Positions 1-11,096 of a DNA stretch of 64,000 nucleotides are shown in pieces; the stretch's first letter is position 1; every line of letters begins with the position of its first letter. This DNA comes from Mesostigma viride (taxonomy: Eukaryota > Streptophyta > Mesostigmatophyceae > Mesostigmatales > Mesostigmataceae). The notes under the pieces are model-generated. The model was not told the origin of the DNA and ran no database searches. It saw nothing but the letters and a program-made list of their open reading frames with translations. The stretch is taken from assembly GCA_009746045.1 (NCBI GenBank), contig RPFO01000097.1, forward strand, positions 672,146 to 736,145, in the 5' to 3' direction. The position numbers were made by a program, and so were the translations under genes.

Positions 1-10
1 TTTTCAGGTA

Positions 11-15
11 TTACA
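11..15 (-). terminator. Possible TGTAA poly(A) signal of the Smr-domain gene
   Basis: TGTAA on the minus strand lies about 430 nt beyond the TAG stop at 448. TGTAA is the usual chlorophyte polyadenylation motif. It is a five-base match, so this is weak. Nothing else is seen in 1-447. Confidence 0.2.
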
Positions 16-447
16 AACAGTTGTACACATGTCATTGAGTTTAGAAGCTAATTTTCAGACAGCTTCAATGCCCTGGCCACATCAACTATGTTAAGCCCAG
101 ACAAGAAGTGGCACGCCCATGCAGTCAAGCCTACTGCAGCACATAACTAAACAGTCCTCTTTGTGACTCGTAGTATGCAAAAAACCGTGGCCGGGCGCTA
201 CTGCATAAGACGCACGGCCATCCGTAAGCGGAAGAAGGCACCAACGCAAAAAGTCGCACTGGCACAAGGCAGGTGCATGTTTTTACCTCGACTGCTGGGG
301 GATCAGTCGGAATCGTCTGAGCGCAAACATCCGCATCAGACTTTTGTAAACAGTTGTTATTCCATACTGTTCGCTTACCGCAGAAATATCCCAGGCGGCG
401 TCACACCCTCGTGTCACCAATAATTGCATCTTAGTAACTGAATCCAG

Positions 448-3400
448 CTATTTGCTGACTACCACAGAGATGACCCCGGGAATATCTGCAATCGGCTTGA
501 AACCCTTGTCTTTCAGGAAGGCAAGCTGTTGCAGGCAGTATCCGGGTGCATGCCCACCACCACACGCACGAGGAAACTCCAGACCACACCCACAGGTGCC
601 CAGGAGCAAGGAGGAATAACCAGGAAATGAGATCCCAGGAGAGACATTACAACTCATTAGAATCATCATGCTGATGGCAATAGACCAGGAGAGACAAGCA
701 TCACCATCCAAGTACAGTCATTCACGCCTTGCGTTGGGTTTCCTTAAGCTGGGTTCACACCTTCAATTGGATTGACCTGTTGTATCCGGCGAACCAGTGT
801 ATATAGGGTTGAAGGCTGTGTATATAGGGAAGGCTGTGTATATAGGGTTGAAGGTTCATTTACTCTGTATTGGCACCCACGTGACGCACTCACGTGCTTA
901 TTAATTAATTAATTAATCCGGCGAACCTAACTTGAAGGCAGGAATGACAGTAACCCACAAAATAAGCCAAGAATTCATCACATCCACATCCACATGAGCA
1001 CGTGAAGACATGGCAGCACCAGAGCCTATGTAGCAACACACGCAGGGCAGCCATGATTGTGTGTTTGCTTGCCCACCAGGTGAATGGAGGCGATAATTGC
1101 ACACAGCAACACGCAGCACGTACTAAATCCAACACCAGGACAGGCAATCAGAATAAAATGAAGATAAAAAAAAAAAGAAACCAGAAAAACGGCGAGCCAG
1201 AGAACAAGGTTTGCGAAAGGGTGTACCATCCATCGGGGGGAGCATGGCACGGCATCACCAACACATTACCACTCCATATTGCCTACGAATGTGCGATGCC
1301 ACCACAAAGCGCAAAGCTTTCCGATACAGCGTGAAGCGCTGTACCGTACAGCCAAGGCGCAGCCCCACTTCTGAAAGCTTTCCCTGAAATAGCAGCGGCT
1401 CGCCGAGTTCAGGCCATTAGGCGCGAACCTGACTTTGGTCAAACCTGGCAGAGAGAGGTTGTCTCATAAGCTCTGAACCAAGCTGGAGTCAGCCAAATGC
1501 ACACAATTTTGTGGGAGGCGAGGGCGGACCGTACCCACTTAGCGAGACCACATGCCTAAACGTGTTCAGACAGGACATGTGGCAGCAAACGAGAACTTGT
1601 CGAACACAGGTGGCTCCGCCTGCGGAGGGACCGAACGAAGCCAAGACTTTTTTGGCACCGCCGGCCCCCCTCACCTCAGAGTCGTGGCCTCTACCCGCTC
1701 GCACAGCACCCCCAGCTGTCGTGCGGGTCTCCCAAAGAAAATGTCTTTACAAAAATGCCGCGCACGGGCCGAGGACGCCAGCCGCCCGGTCCGGCGCCAC
1801 ATTTCGGGCCCTGCCAAGGGCCCCACACTTGCTTGTTGTTATTATTATCATTGTTAATATCATTATTAATTTTGTAGATGAATCTTTTAATAATTTTTTC
1901 GCTTATTGACTATTTATTAATTATTATCATGATCAATACTCGGTGAAGGGATCTTCTAATAATATCTCAACATGTAGTATCAACATATATACTACGATCT
2001 TCTAATAATATCTCATGTATCAACATATATACTACGATCTTCTAATAATATCTCATGTATCAACATATATACTACGATCTTCTAATAATATCTCATGTAT
2101 CAACATATATACTACAATCTGTTAATAATATCTCATGTATCAACATATATACTACAATTCTTAAAACGCAGCCTTGGCACAAATTTAGCTAACACTCTTT
2201 CGAACGGCTTTCGGCTCCAGCCACTCAGCGGCGCGACTTAACAGTCCGCGTGATGAATGAGCTGCGCCAAATTTCGTTGCGACCAATCACGAAAAGGTCA
2301 AACCACGGCGTCCATATTATCAGGGTTTTTGGGCGTTACATCCAGATGAGCCATTTGGCAGAGGTCCGTATGCCCATATTGCGGCAGGAGCCAAACTCTG
2401 CAATGTCCTGTGTTCGCGAGCTCCAGATATAACCGTCGCAAACTTTTGGGCTGTTGGACCAAACTTTGTTCTTACGAACCAGTTACAAACGCGCAGGAAG
2501 CTCACACGTGGATTTTCCTCTGCTCCACCGCCTGCAAGCGATGTACCCTGCTGTCTGCGGGGTTGGCGAGGTCACTCATCCCCGCGCGCATCGCGCTCCC
2601 GTGCAGGGGTAGCAGTCAATCTGGAGCTTGAACTCCGCAAGTAGTTCGCGAGCTCCGTCCACTGCGCGGTTGCGCACTGTCTCTTGGTAGCAATGTACAT
2701 ATTGTGCAACCTAGACAAACTTTGGTTACATAGACTTGAGGCGCTAAGGCACACTTCATGATGTCTGGATCTCGTAAGGTTCCGGGGTCGAGTCTTGTTG
2801 TGTTTTGCATTTTTTTTCGTTTTTTTTTTTTTTTCTCCACCCTTTTGCCAACCTCCATGATTGTGGTCGAAACCCTAAAGTTAGCGCGCGCTCCTTGGCG
2901 AGGCTAGAGCCACCTGGCCCTCGGCGGCGGTACGTGGTGTCACGCAATCCCTAGCCGGGGCTCCCTGGCCGGGGACCGGCCACAAAAAGTACGAGCTCTA
3001 ATGTCGCGGGCGAAGCCCGCAAAACTTGTAAACAATATATTAATCATTATAATCATAATTATTACTTAGTAAATGAATCTTTTATCGTAATTCTTAATTC
3101 GAAAATGAATCTTTCTATAAATTTTCATTAGCTAAATATTTATTCATTGTTATCAAAATTTTTATTTCGTACTTATTAATCGATTATATTAGTTCCGTTA
3201 CCACTTACCACGGCAGGGTACAAGCGGGGCCTGCCCCCCTGTGACCTGTTACCGACGCCTGTGATGATGGACAGCTTGATGGGGTAGCCTGCCGCGAGGG
3301 TGAGTGCCAGGGACGTGAGGGAGGAGGCGTACGATGAGCGAGGATCAGCGGGCATGCGCATGCGCACACGGAGGTTTAGGGTGGGCACCCACAAGGCAGC

Positions 3401-6400
3401 GGGTCCTAGTGCAGGCACATGAGCGCACACACGCACGCATGCACGTACACACGCGACACACGTGACACTCGCGACACGATCGTATGTCGACACGCAGGTG
3501 GGCATCGGCGCAGACAGCGGCACCCAGATTAGATATGAAACTCTGGTTTGGTGGCTACAAGAACGGTTAGGAGCCAGGACGGTTTGGACACAGAAAAGCA
3601 GAGAGGATGAGGGATACTTGGAGGGTCAAAGGAAGGGGAAGGGGGGAAATGGGCGGGAGGGGGGGGGGGGAGACAGGGGGGCCACCTCATCCCAAATCAT
3701 TTCATCTGTCCCAACCCAAGCCATTTCATCCCATTTCAACCCAAGCCAATTCATCCCAAACCACTTCATCCATTAAAACCCAAGCCAAGGCTTGGTGGTG
3801 CATGCCCCCCTCCTCAAGCACACCCTGTAGAACCGATAGCAGCGCAGCCGCCCCCCAGGCCTTGCCTCCCCATGACGCACCTACAGCCCTAGGCAGCTGC
3901 TACACACAAACACAGCAGCACTGCAGCCAACGCGATGCTGTAAGGATCGATGCATTGTTGTAAAGCAGCACCGTAGCCCAATCATCCCATCTCCGTGCCC
4001 TGCCCAGTGTGTGCACACAGGTGGTTGCTTCGACCGACCCAGCCTGCACACACTGGTAGTTGCTTGGCTACCCAGACTGCACAGGTAGTTAATGACCTAC
4101 CCAGTGTGCGCAGGTACTTAATAAAACCTACCCAGCGTGCACAGGTACTTGATAAAACCTACCCAGCGTGCACAGGTCGCGCAGGTGATTGTCCAATGTC
4201 TCCAGCGCCTCCGACACGTAAAGGCCGTGCAGGTCCACTGAGAGCCGGGGGTCCAACCCGGCTGGTGGCAGTGAAGGGGACAGGGGGGGGGGGGAGGGGC
4301 GCGGGGGTGCAGAGATGTCCCGCCGCGCATACACACATACCAGAGGAACAAAACCATCAAGGCCGCCAGCATTAATCAAGGCAGCCAGCATTAATCAAAA
4401 CAGCCAGCATTGATCAAGGCAGCCAGCATCAATCAAGGCAGCCAGCATTAATCAAGGCAGCCAGCATTAATCAAGGCAGCCAGCATTAATCAAGGCAGCC
4501 AGCATCAATCAAGGCAGCCAGCATCAATCAAGGCAACCAGCATTAATCAAGGCAGCCAGCATTAATCAAGGCAGCCAGCATTAATCAAGGCAGCCAGCAT
4601 TAATCAAGGCAGCCAGCATCAATCAAGGCAGCCAGCATTGATCAAGGCAGCCAGCATTGATCAAGGCAGCCAGCATTAATCAAGGCAGCCAGCATTGATC
4701 AAGGCAGCCAGCATTAATCAAGGCAGCCAGCATTGATCAAGGCAGCCAGCATTAATCAAGGCAGCCAGCATCAATCAAGGCAGCCAGCATTAATCAAGGC
4801 AGCCAGCATTAATCAAGGCAGCCAGCATTAATCAAGGCAGCCAGCATCAATCAAGGCAGCCAGCATTAATCAAGGCAGCCAGCATTAATCAAAACAGCCA
4901 GCATTGATCAAGGCAGCCAGCATCAATCAAGGCAGCCAGCATCAATCAAGGCAGCCAGCATTAATCAAGGCAGCCAGCATCAATCAAGGCAGCCAGCATC
5001 AATCAAGGCAGCCAGCATCAATCAAGGCAGCCAGCATTAATCAAGGCAGCCAGCATCAATCAAGGCAGCCAGCATCAATCAAGGCAGCCAGCATCAATCA
5101 AGGCAGCCAGCATTGATCAAGGCAGCCAGCATTGATCAAGGCAGCCAGCATTGATCAAGGCAGCCAGCATTGATCAAGGCAGCCGGCTTTGGTCCCACAC
5201 CAAACAACCACAGGCCACATAGATGTTCCCGTAACGCACACGGGTCTATCCGTCGAGGGAAGGACCCCCTGCCCCCTGCAGTCATGCCAGATAACGCGAG
5301 CGTGCGTAGTTGGAAGCTAACTGGAGCGGTGCACACTTGGACGGACCACCTTGCAAGGGCAGGCTCTTGCTCAGCTGTGCTTCCAGTGACGATATCCTTC
5401 GCCGCATGCGATGCGGCACGCGCTCGGACTGCAAGAGGGCAGTTGCAGGCAAAGACCTTCAACGCCCACTGCTGTAGTACCAAGCATAGAACTACGCTGT
5501 GTTTTCTGTAATTAGGAGATTATTGTAATGTGCTTCAGGAATGTGATGTGCCTCAAGAATGTGAGGGGGGGGCACATCAAGTAGAACGACCCTGTCTACT
5601 TGGGACGGCTCCTTGTATCTCATGCCAAGTATCAGGCTAATGTTCAACGTGATGCCCAAAAGGGTTAATCTAAATTCTACAGCAACGGCAACCCACCCTT
5701 GTGCAAAACGGTGCTGTTCCCACAACAAGCAACAGAGGTTCCAACGCAGCCCGTTTCCTTTTCAAAAGAAAGCCATCCACTCACCATTGTGGTGCTGAAA
5801 AGCCAAGTCACGCGCAATATTGTCACTCGCGCGCATCATGCGGTCGTGGTGGTGGCCCTGCAGGGTGGTCGCCAGGGGTTGGGGGGAGAGTGTTGGGTGC
5901 GCGTCAGGCCGCGCGCAGCCATGCTCACCACGCGGCCATGTGCAGCAGCAAGCGGGCGCGTTATAAGCACACAAAAAGTGCCTGGGGCATGAGGCAGTGG
6001 CCATTGAGCGCCGCCAACTCCTGAGCCAACGCCTGTCTCGCGTGCATCTCCATCCATCGCGTGCACATTCCATCGATGCCGCACATCGCTACACCTGCTG
6101 GTGAAAACACTCGTACAAGACATTCCCATGCATGAGCCCACCACTGACCACCCGTGCCTTCGCAAACCAACGCAAGTATCAGTCCACCACCATTTGCAAC
6201 CCCGACCCCCTGTGAGCCCACCACCCGACGTCTCCCCCACAAGAGCCCCCCATCCATCCCCACCTGTGAGCCCACCCCAAAAACCGCTCTCCCCTCCCCA
6301 CCACACACCTGGCGCGACAGTTCCTTGGCGGACGCCCCATCCCCTGCCGCGTACGCCATCTGGGCGAGCCGCAGGTACGTGTTGCGGGCGCGCGCGTGCA

Positions 6401-9400
6401 TGTCTGCGGGGAGCGGGGAGGAAAAGGGGCGGGGGTCAGTTCACGTGGGTGATAAAACAGACAAGTGTCCCTGTGAGTCGTACGGCGCAAGACGGAGCGA
6501 CCTGCTTGTCACTTTGGCGCCGCACTCGACGGCAACGACACGCGGTGCGCCACACGCGCAAACCAAAAAAGAAGCCGTGAAAATGAGGCATCCTTCATGC
6601 ACCAGACGGCTGCCCATTCCACCGTGCACACATGACACCCTTCTAATCGCACACCTCCAGCCCGCCACCATTCCTGCCTCTTTCTTCCTCTTCCTTCCTC
6701 TTCCTTCCTCTTCCTGCCTCTTTCTGCCTCTTCCTTCCTCTTCCTTCCTCTTCCTTCCTCTTCCTTCCTCTTCCTGCCTCTTCCTTCCTCTTCCTGCCTC
6801 TTTCTGCCTCTTCCTGCCTCTTCCTGCCTCTTCCTGCCTCTTCCTGCCTCTTCCTGCCTCTTCCTGCCTCTTCCTGCCTCTTCCTGCCTCTTCCTGCCTC
6901 TTCCTGCCTCTTCCTGCCTCTTCCTGCCTCTTCCTGCCTCTTCCTGCCTCTTCCTGCCTCTTCCTGCCTCTTCCTGCCTCTTCCTTCCTCTTCCTTCCTC
7001 TTCCTGCCTCTTCCTTCCTCTTCCTGCCTCTTCCTGCCTCTTCCTTCCTCTTCCTGCCTCTTCCTGACTCTTCACTACTCTTCCTGACTCTTCACTACTC
7101 TTCCCGCCACTTTCATGTTCCGTGCTTCCTTGCTTGCTAGCTTGCCTGCCTGCTTGCTTACTTTACTTATGTTGCTGGCAGCCTTGAGAAGCACCCACCC
7201 CTCGCGCTCGCAGTTCCTACCCCTCCTTGAGAATTCCTCCCTCCCTCCCCAACCCCCACCCCTCCCCCACCCCCACCCCTCCTCATCGCTAGTGCCCCCA
7301 ACACCTTTTGAAATGCCGCCCCTCTCATTGCCCCCGCGACTAGTGCGCGCCCTGCACGCACCCGAGTAGTGCCGCTGCTCATTCGCCGCCCGCGCTGACA
7401 CGGCGACGCCAGCACACGCGCGCGCGGCACCAGCATACGCCCCCGTCTTGGTAGAGCTATTGCTCCCGCCACGGGCCTTGCCGCCGACCGCTTTCTTGGG
7501 TGCCACCGTGTGCCACGCGTGCGGGGGGGAGCCGCCACCATGGGCCCTACGCGCCGAGGACCACCCCTCGCCCTCTGGACCCCCCTGCAGGGCAGCGTGC
7601 TCTGCATCTTGCAGGGACGCGGCAATGGCAGCGTCCAGCTCCGCCCAGGCATCACCATCATCACCAGGCGCAGCGTCCCCGCCTGTGCTGGTGCTGCCAT
7701 CGCTCCCGTTGTCGCCGCTGACATCAGACGCCCCGCATGACATCAGCGATGCACCGTCCGCCATCCACATCCCCATGTCATCCATCCCGAGGTCATCCCC
7801 CCGATCATCATCCCAACGCGAGTCGTATCCGTTGCCTGCGCCGTACCAACTGCCCGCGCAGAAGTTATTGCCCGCGCCATAGCCATGGCCTGTGCTGTAT
7901 GCATCGAGCGAGCCATCGCCCATGCCCGTTCCATGAGCAAAGTCCCGGGGCCCATCCTTGCGACCTGTGCCATCGTCATCGGTGAGATCCACAAGCAGCG
8001 CCGCCGTCATGTCGGCATCTCCCCTGTTCGCCAGCAACACGTCCTCGATCACATCGGCGCACAGCGACGGGAACGCCGCCTGGGGGCTTCCACGCAAGGG
8101 GGCAGGCGATGCGTGACAGTTGGCAGTGTCCACGCAAGGCAAAAGGCAAACGGTTGGGGGTGTCCACGTGAGGCGGGCGCGAGGCCAAAGCCAACCATGT
8201 GTGGTCATGGGTGATGCAAGGGGACATGTGCGAGTCACGGTCAGCAACACTAGTGCCTTCCAGATACCACAACATAACCTGGTGTCTATACTGTACCTGG
8301 TACCGTATAGGGATAATTTTGCAAAACCGTGTTGTACATCGTTCTGTATAGCTTGATATAGGGGTAGTGAAGTAAAGCACAACATAGCATTCTAGAATAA
8401 CCTAGCATAATGTAGTAAAATATAAACATAAACATCAGGGGGGGGGTCATTCACCGACCCACCCATTCCTTGAACCCCCCGAGCTCCCCAACACCTCAAC
8501 ACCGAGCCTGCCCCGTGCTCCTGGGCCATGCTTCACAACCACGGCACATGCCCGACACCATGATAACAGAGCACAGCGCGGGCCATCGGTGCCAAAAATA
8601 GACCGGGTCCATGCATCACCCACGGCGCATGCCAACGCAACGCCACCTGGAGCATGGATGGCACCGTCACCACCCGGCACATCACCACAGCCGCGCCATT
8701 GATGACTGCCACGCCACCGCCTCGTGCCCCATGCCTCGACCCCACAACGCCTGATGACAACAAGGTTTCATCGTCCAATATTGTTGCACCGTCCAGAACT
8801 GAATTGTGTGAACTGTACTGTCTAAAAATGTGCTATTGCAATGAATCTCGGTTCACGATACTAGGATTTAAACAGCCGTAAATAACGCACTATTTGAAGT
8901 TTACAGTCTACAGATGTACTGTTTGAACTGCAGCGCCTCAGCTTTCCTGCGTGAGCGGTGCTGTCTAAATCTGTACTGATGAAATTGTAGTGCATAACGT
9001 ACTGGTTGAAGTGTACCCTCTGACGATGTACTGTTTGAACTGCTTTGTTTCAATTTTCCTGCGTGTCTCTGCGTGTCTCTGCGTCGAAACCTGTCCTGTC
9101 CAAAAACGGTACTGTCATGCCCTCCCTGGCTTGTCGCATTGCTACTGCCGCGATGCCATGGCAGCAACGCCCCGGCATGACAGATGGCATCCGCAACGCT
9201 CACCTGCAGGTGGCAGACCTTGTCCCCAATCGTCGTCGCGTCCTTGATGGTCATGGCGCCCGCACCCACCATCCCCGCCCCACCCTGCGATGACGCATCC
9301 AACGGCGGGAATGCATCCAGGGTGCCCACCCCACCCTCAGCCTGGTCGCGCTTTTCTCTGGCACGGTGAGTGCCGCTCATGCCCTCAACTGCCACCCTAC

Positions 9401-10268
9401 CCGCCCTGTCCGCGGCGTCCCCGTCCACGTACCAGTGCAACGCGGGATGCCTCCCGTTCCACACCCTGGAGTGGGCTGGCAGGGTCCCTGAGGCGATTGA
9501 TGATGGCGGCGGGTTTACGTTTGACAAGGACGTGCAGCCCTTAACGTGCTTGCTCCACACCAATGGGAGACAGCCAGATGGCAGAGTGTACGGAGCGGCC
9601 GACCGCGGCCGACTAGGTGCCCCGTTGGCTCCTAGTAGCGAGGGCGCCTTCACCCATTGGCTGCGACGCCGACGGTGCGTGGGCTCCTTCACCGTGGTGG
9701 CTTCCTCCAACTCCTCTTCCTCCGCCAGAAGCACCTCCACAGCAGTCGCGAAATCGTCCCCGCCAAACTCCAGCGCCTTGCTGACACTCTCCATCCGCGC
9801 GGAAGGGAATATGTCTGCCAGCCGTGAGAACAGCAACGCCCGCTCATCCTCGCTAGGCGACAGGACAAAATTTTCCAGGTGCTCTGGCGCGTGGTTCTCG
9901 CCGTCTGCAAGCCCCAGGTCCGCGGGATGTACAGTGCGCCTTGCCGGTAGTTCATCGTCGCAAGTTGCCGCATCGGCAACGGATTTGCCTGTCTCCTTGA
10001 TATCACTATCGCGTTGTGCTATCACAGACGGAGAAGGAGCGCTTTCTCTGTCCGCGCCCTCTATTAGCAGCCCAACAAGGTCATCGTACTCCGATGAAGA
10101 AGCACCGACGGTTCCTGCCGGCTGCGTTGCCTTTTGCGCCATGTCGGCCTGCTGAGTCAAGAGCCCCAGCAGCGCTTTAAACTCCGAGACGCTAGGATCC
10201 AAATGGTCCATGCTAATATCCGTCGCCAATGGAGCCGCAAACCCACACAAAAGGGCAGAAGACGACAT
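448..10268 (-). CDS. PAM2/CUE/DUF1771/Smr-domain protein (plant CID5/6/7-like), 7 exons, 735 aa
   Basis: Exons read on the minus strand: 10268-9204, 8079-7362, 6403-6309, 5857-5785, 4261-4163, 3288-3209, 525-448. All introns are GT-AG and phases agree (total 2208 nt with TAG stop at 450-448). Residues 20-31 (MDHLDPSVSEFK) resemble a PAM2 motif, which in the plant CID family binds the C-terminal domain of poly(A)-binding protein. Residues 143-182 form a CUE-like helix bundle. A second CUE-like domain (around 350-390, AAFPSLCADVIEDVL) is built across the exon 1/2 junction. DUF1771 (about 587-650: HARARN, AKELSRQG) is assembled from exons 2-4. Smr (about 655-735) shows VDLHGLYV in exon 5, IITGVGN...GGRPRLYPAV in exon 6 and a final strand FLKDKGF...PGVISVVV in exon 7. 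The linker at about 400-590 is Gly/Asp/Ser rich. Likely role: mRNA- or ubiquitin-linked Smr protein (inference). The start ATG at 10268 is the only one upstream of the PAM2-like motif. Introns are repeat-filled; the last is 2.7 kb. Confidence 0.9.
784..927 (+). mobile_element. Small retro-insertion with (TTAA)n tail and 12-bp target-site duplication
   Basis: ATCCGGCGAACC occurs at 784-795 and again at 916-927. Between them are about 120 bp made of three short repeats of TGTATATAGGG(TTGAAGG), then unique sequence, ending in a TTAA microsatellite directly before the second copy. A tail next to a target duplication is the mark of target-primed reverse transcription. It lies in the last intron of the Smr-domain gene. 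Confidence 0.6.
1949..2160. repeat. 40-bp AT-rich tandem repeat, about 5 copies
   Basis: The unit begins ATCTTCTAATAATATCTCAT and continues through a CATATATAC motif. Copies are almost identical, with a divergent first copy and C/A changes in the last two. It lies inside the last intron (3208-526) of the Smr-domain gene. The rest of that intron, including AT-rich 3010-3180, shows no gene. Confidence 0.85.
3995..4175 (-). repeat. Decaying tandem copies of an exon end plus 5' splice site
   Basis: The end of Smr exon 5 and its donor (minus strand TGCACGCTGG|GTAGG) is followed in the intron by further copies of the same stretch of about 33 bp. Two are close copies (around 4110-4150 and 4085-4115), then increasingly degenerate ones (CCCAGACTGCACAGG, CCCAGTGTGTGCACACAGG) out to about 3995. 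Similarity drops with distance from the exon. Confidence 0.7.
4366..5185. repeat. 19-bp minisatellite, about 43 copies
   Basis: The unit is GGCAGCCAGCATTAATCAA, with three interspersed variants at the ATTAAT/ATCAAT/ATTGAT positions. It fills most of the intron between the DUF1771 and Smr exons (5784-4262) of the minus-strand gene. Sequence from 5190 to 5784 is intronic and unremarkable. Confidence 0.95.
6670..7100. repeat. 10-bp TTCCTGCCTC array, about 43 copies
   Basis: A homopyrimidine-biased decamer array (TTCCTGCCTC / TTCCTTCCTC) lies in the intron between exons 2 and 3 of the minus-strand Smr-domain gene. On the transcribed sense strand it reads as GAGGCAGGAA repeats, so the pre-mRNA carries a long purine-rich run. 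Confidence 0.95.
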
Positions 10269-11096
10269 GACGCACGAGCCGCAGATGAAACCACCGCCCG
10301 ACTGAAGTAAAGGCGCCTTCTCTATAATGCTAGGCTGAACTCTATTAATTCCTCGAACAACAACTGTGTTAAGAAAACAGCTTACCCAGCCGCAATCAAT
10401 CGTAAAACTGGTCGCAGGAGGCGCGCCCTCCTTTCAAACTGTATAAACGTGCGTCACCTCCTCGGACGGCGGCCGTGCCGTATATATTCCAGAAAATTGC
10501 CTGTCTACTGTCTAGTCGTCGCCAGCGCGCAAACGGTTGGTACGTGCCACAAATCGCCCGGAAACAATTATTGGCGCCCACGTCGCGCGCGTGCGGAATT
10601 TAACTCGCGCGGCGCGCCCTGGTTCCGCCACCCCTCCACGTGCCCTGATCGGGCAGGATCGGACAGTGACGGGCAGTCGGGCACTGCAACGACTGATGGC
10701 TCTAGGAAAAACTCAGGCAGGGACCAAGGAGCCTAGGTGGCAGTTACCGCGCACAGGAGGTGAGTTGGCAACTTCCACGGCGATGGTTCCACGTGTTGCC
10801 ACCTGCCTCGTTCCAGCCATAGCTAGGCGGGTTGGCATCTCGCTTACTGGAGAGACAGTTGCGCATGGCGCTTTGGATGAACGTTTCTGCTGGGGACCGC
10901 GTGATTATGCAATGCGGCTAGTCTCGTAGAAGTCACGTGGAAGCACGATTTCACACATTTCATCAAGAAACCATTAGTAGCAACGAAGCACGCGGTCAAT
11001 GAAGGTTTGATTTACATGATTCCTCACCCGTAGTTCGCCAGGCCGTAGCTGTACCGAGGTGCGCTGGTCGACAGGGCTACACGCTCTAAGAGCAAG
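10269..11096. promoter_or_regulatory. Divergent intergenic region (Smr-domain gene / plastid protein gene)
   Basis: These 828 bp separate the ATG at 10268 (minus) from the ATG at 11097 (plus) and must hold both promoters unless 5' UTR exons exist. The stretch around 10560-10660 is rich in CGCGCG. No TATA box was placed with confidence. Confidence 0.45.

Noticed and set aside
4366-5185. CRISPR array
   Set aside because: Units are contiguous 19-mers without spacers, in a eukaryotic intron.
5961-6073. Additional exon of the Smr-domain gene (EMHARQALAQELAALNG frame)
   Set aside because: The flanking exons 3 and 4 join directly in phase 0 to complete DUF1771 without it.
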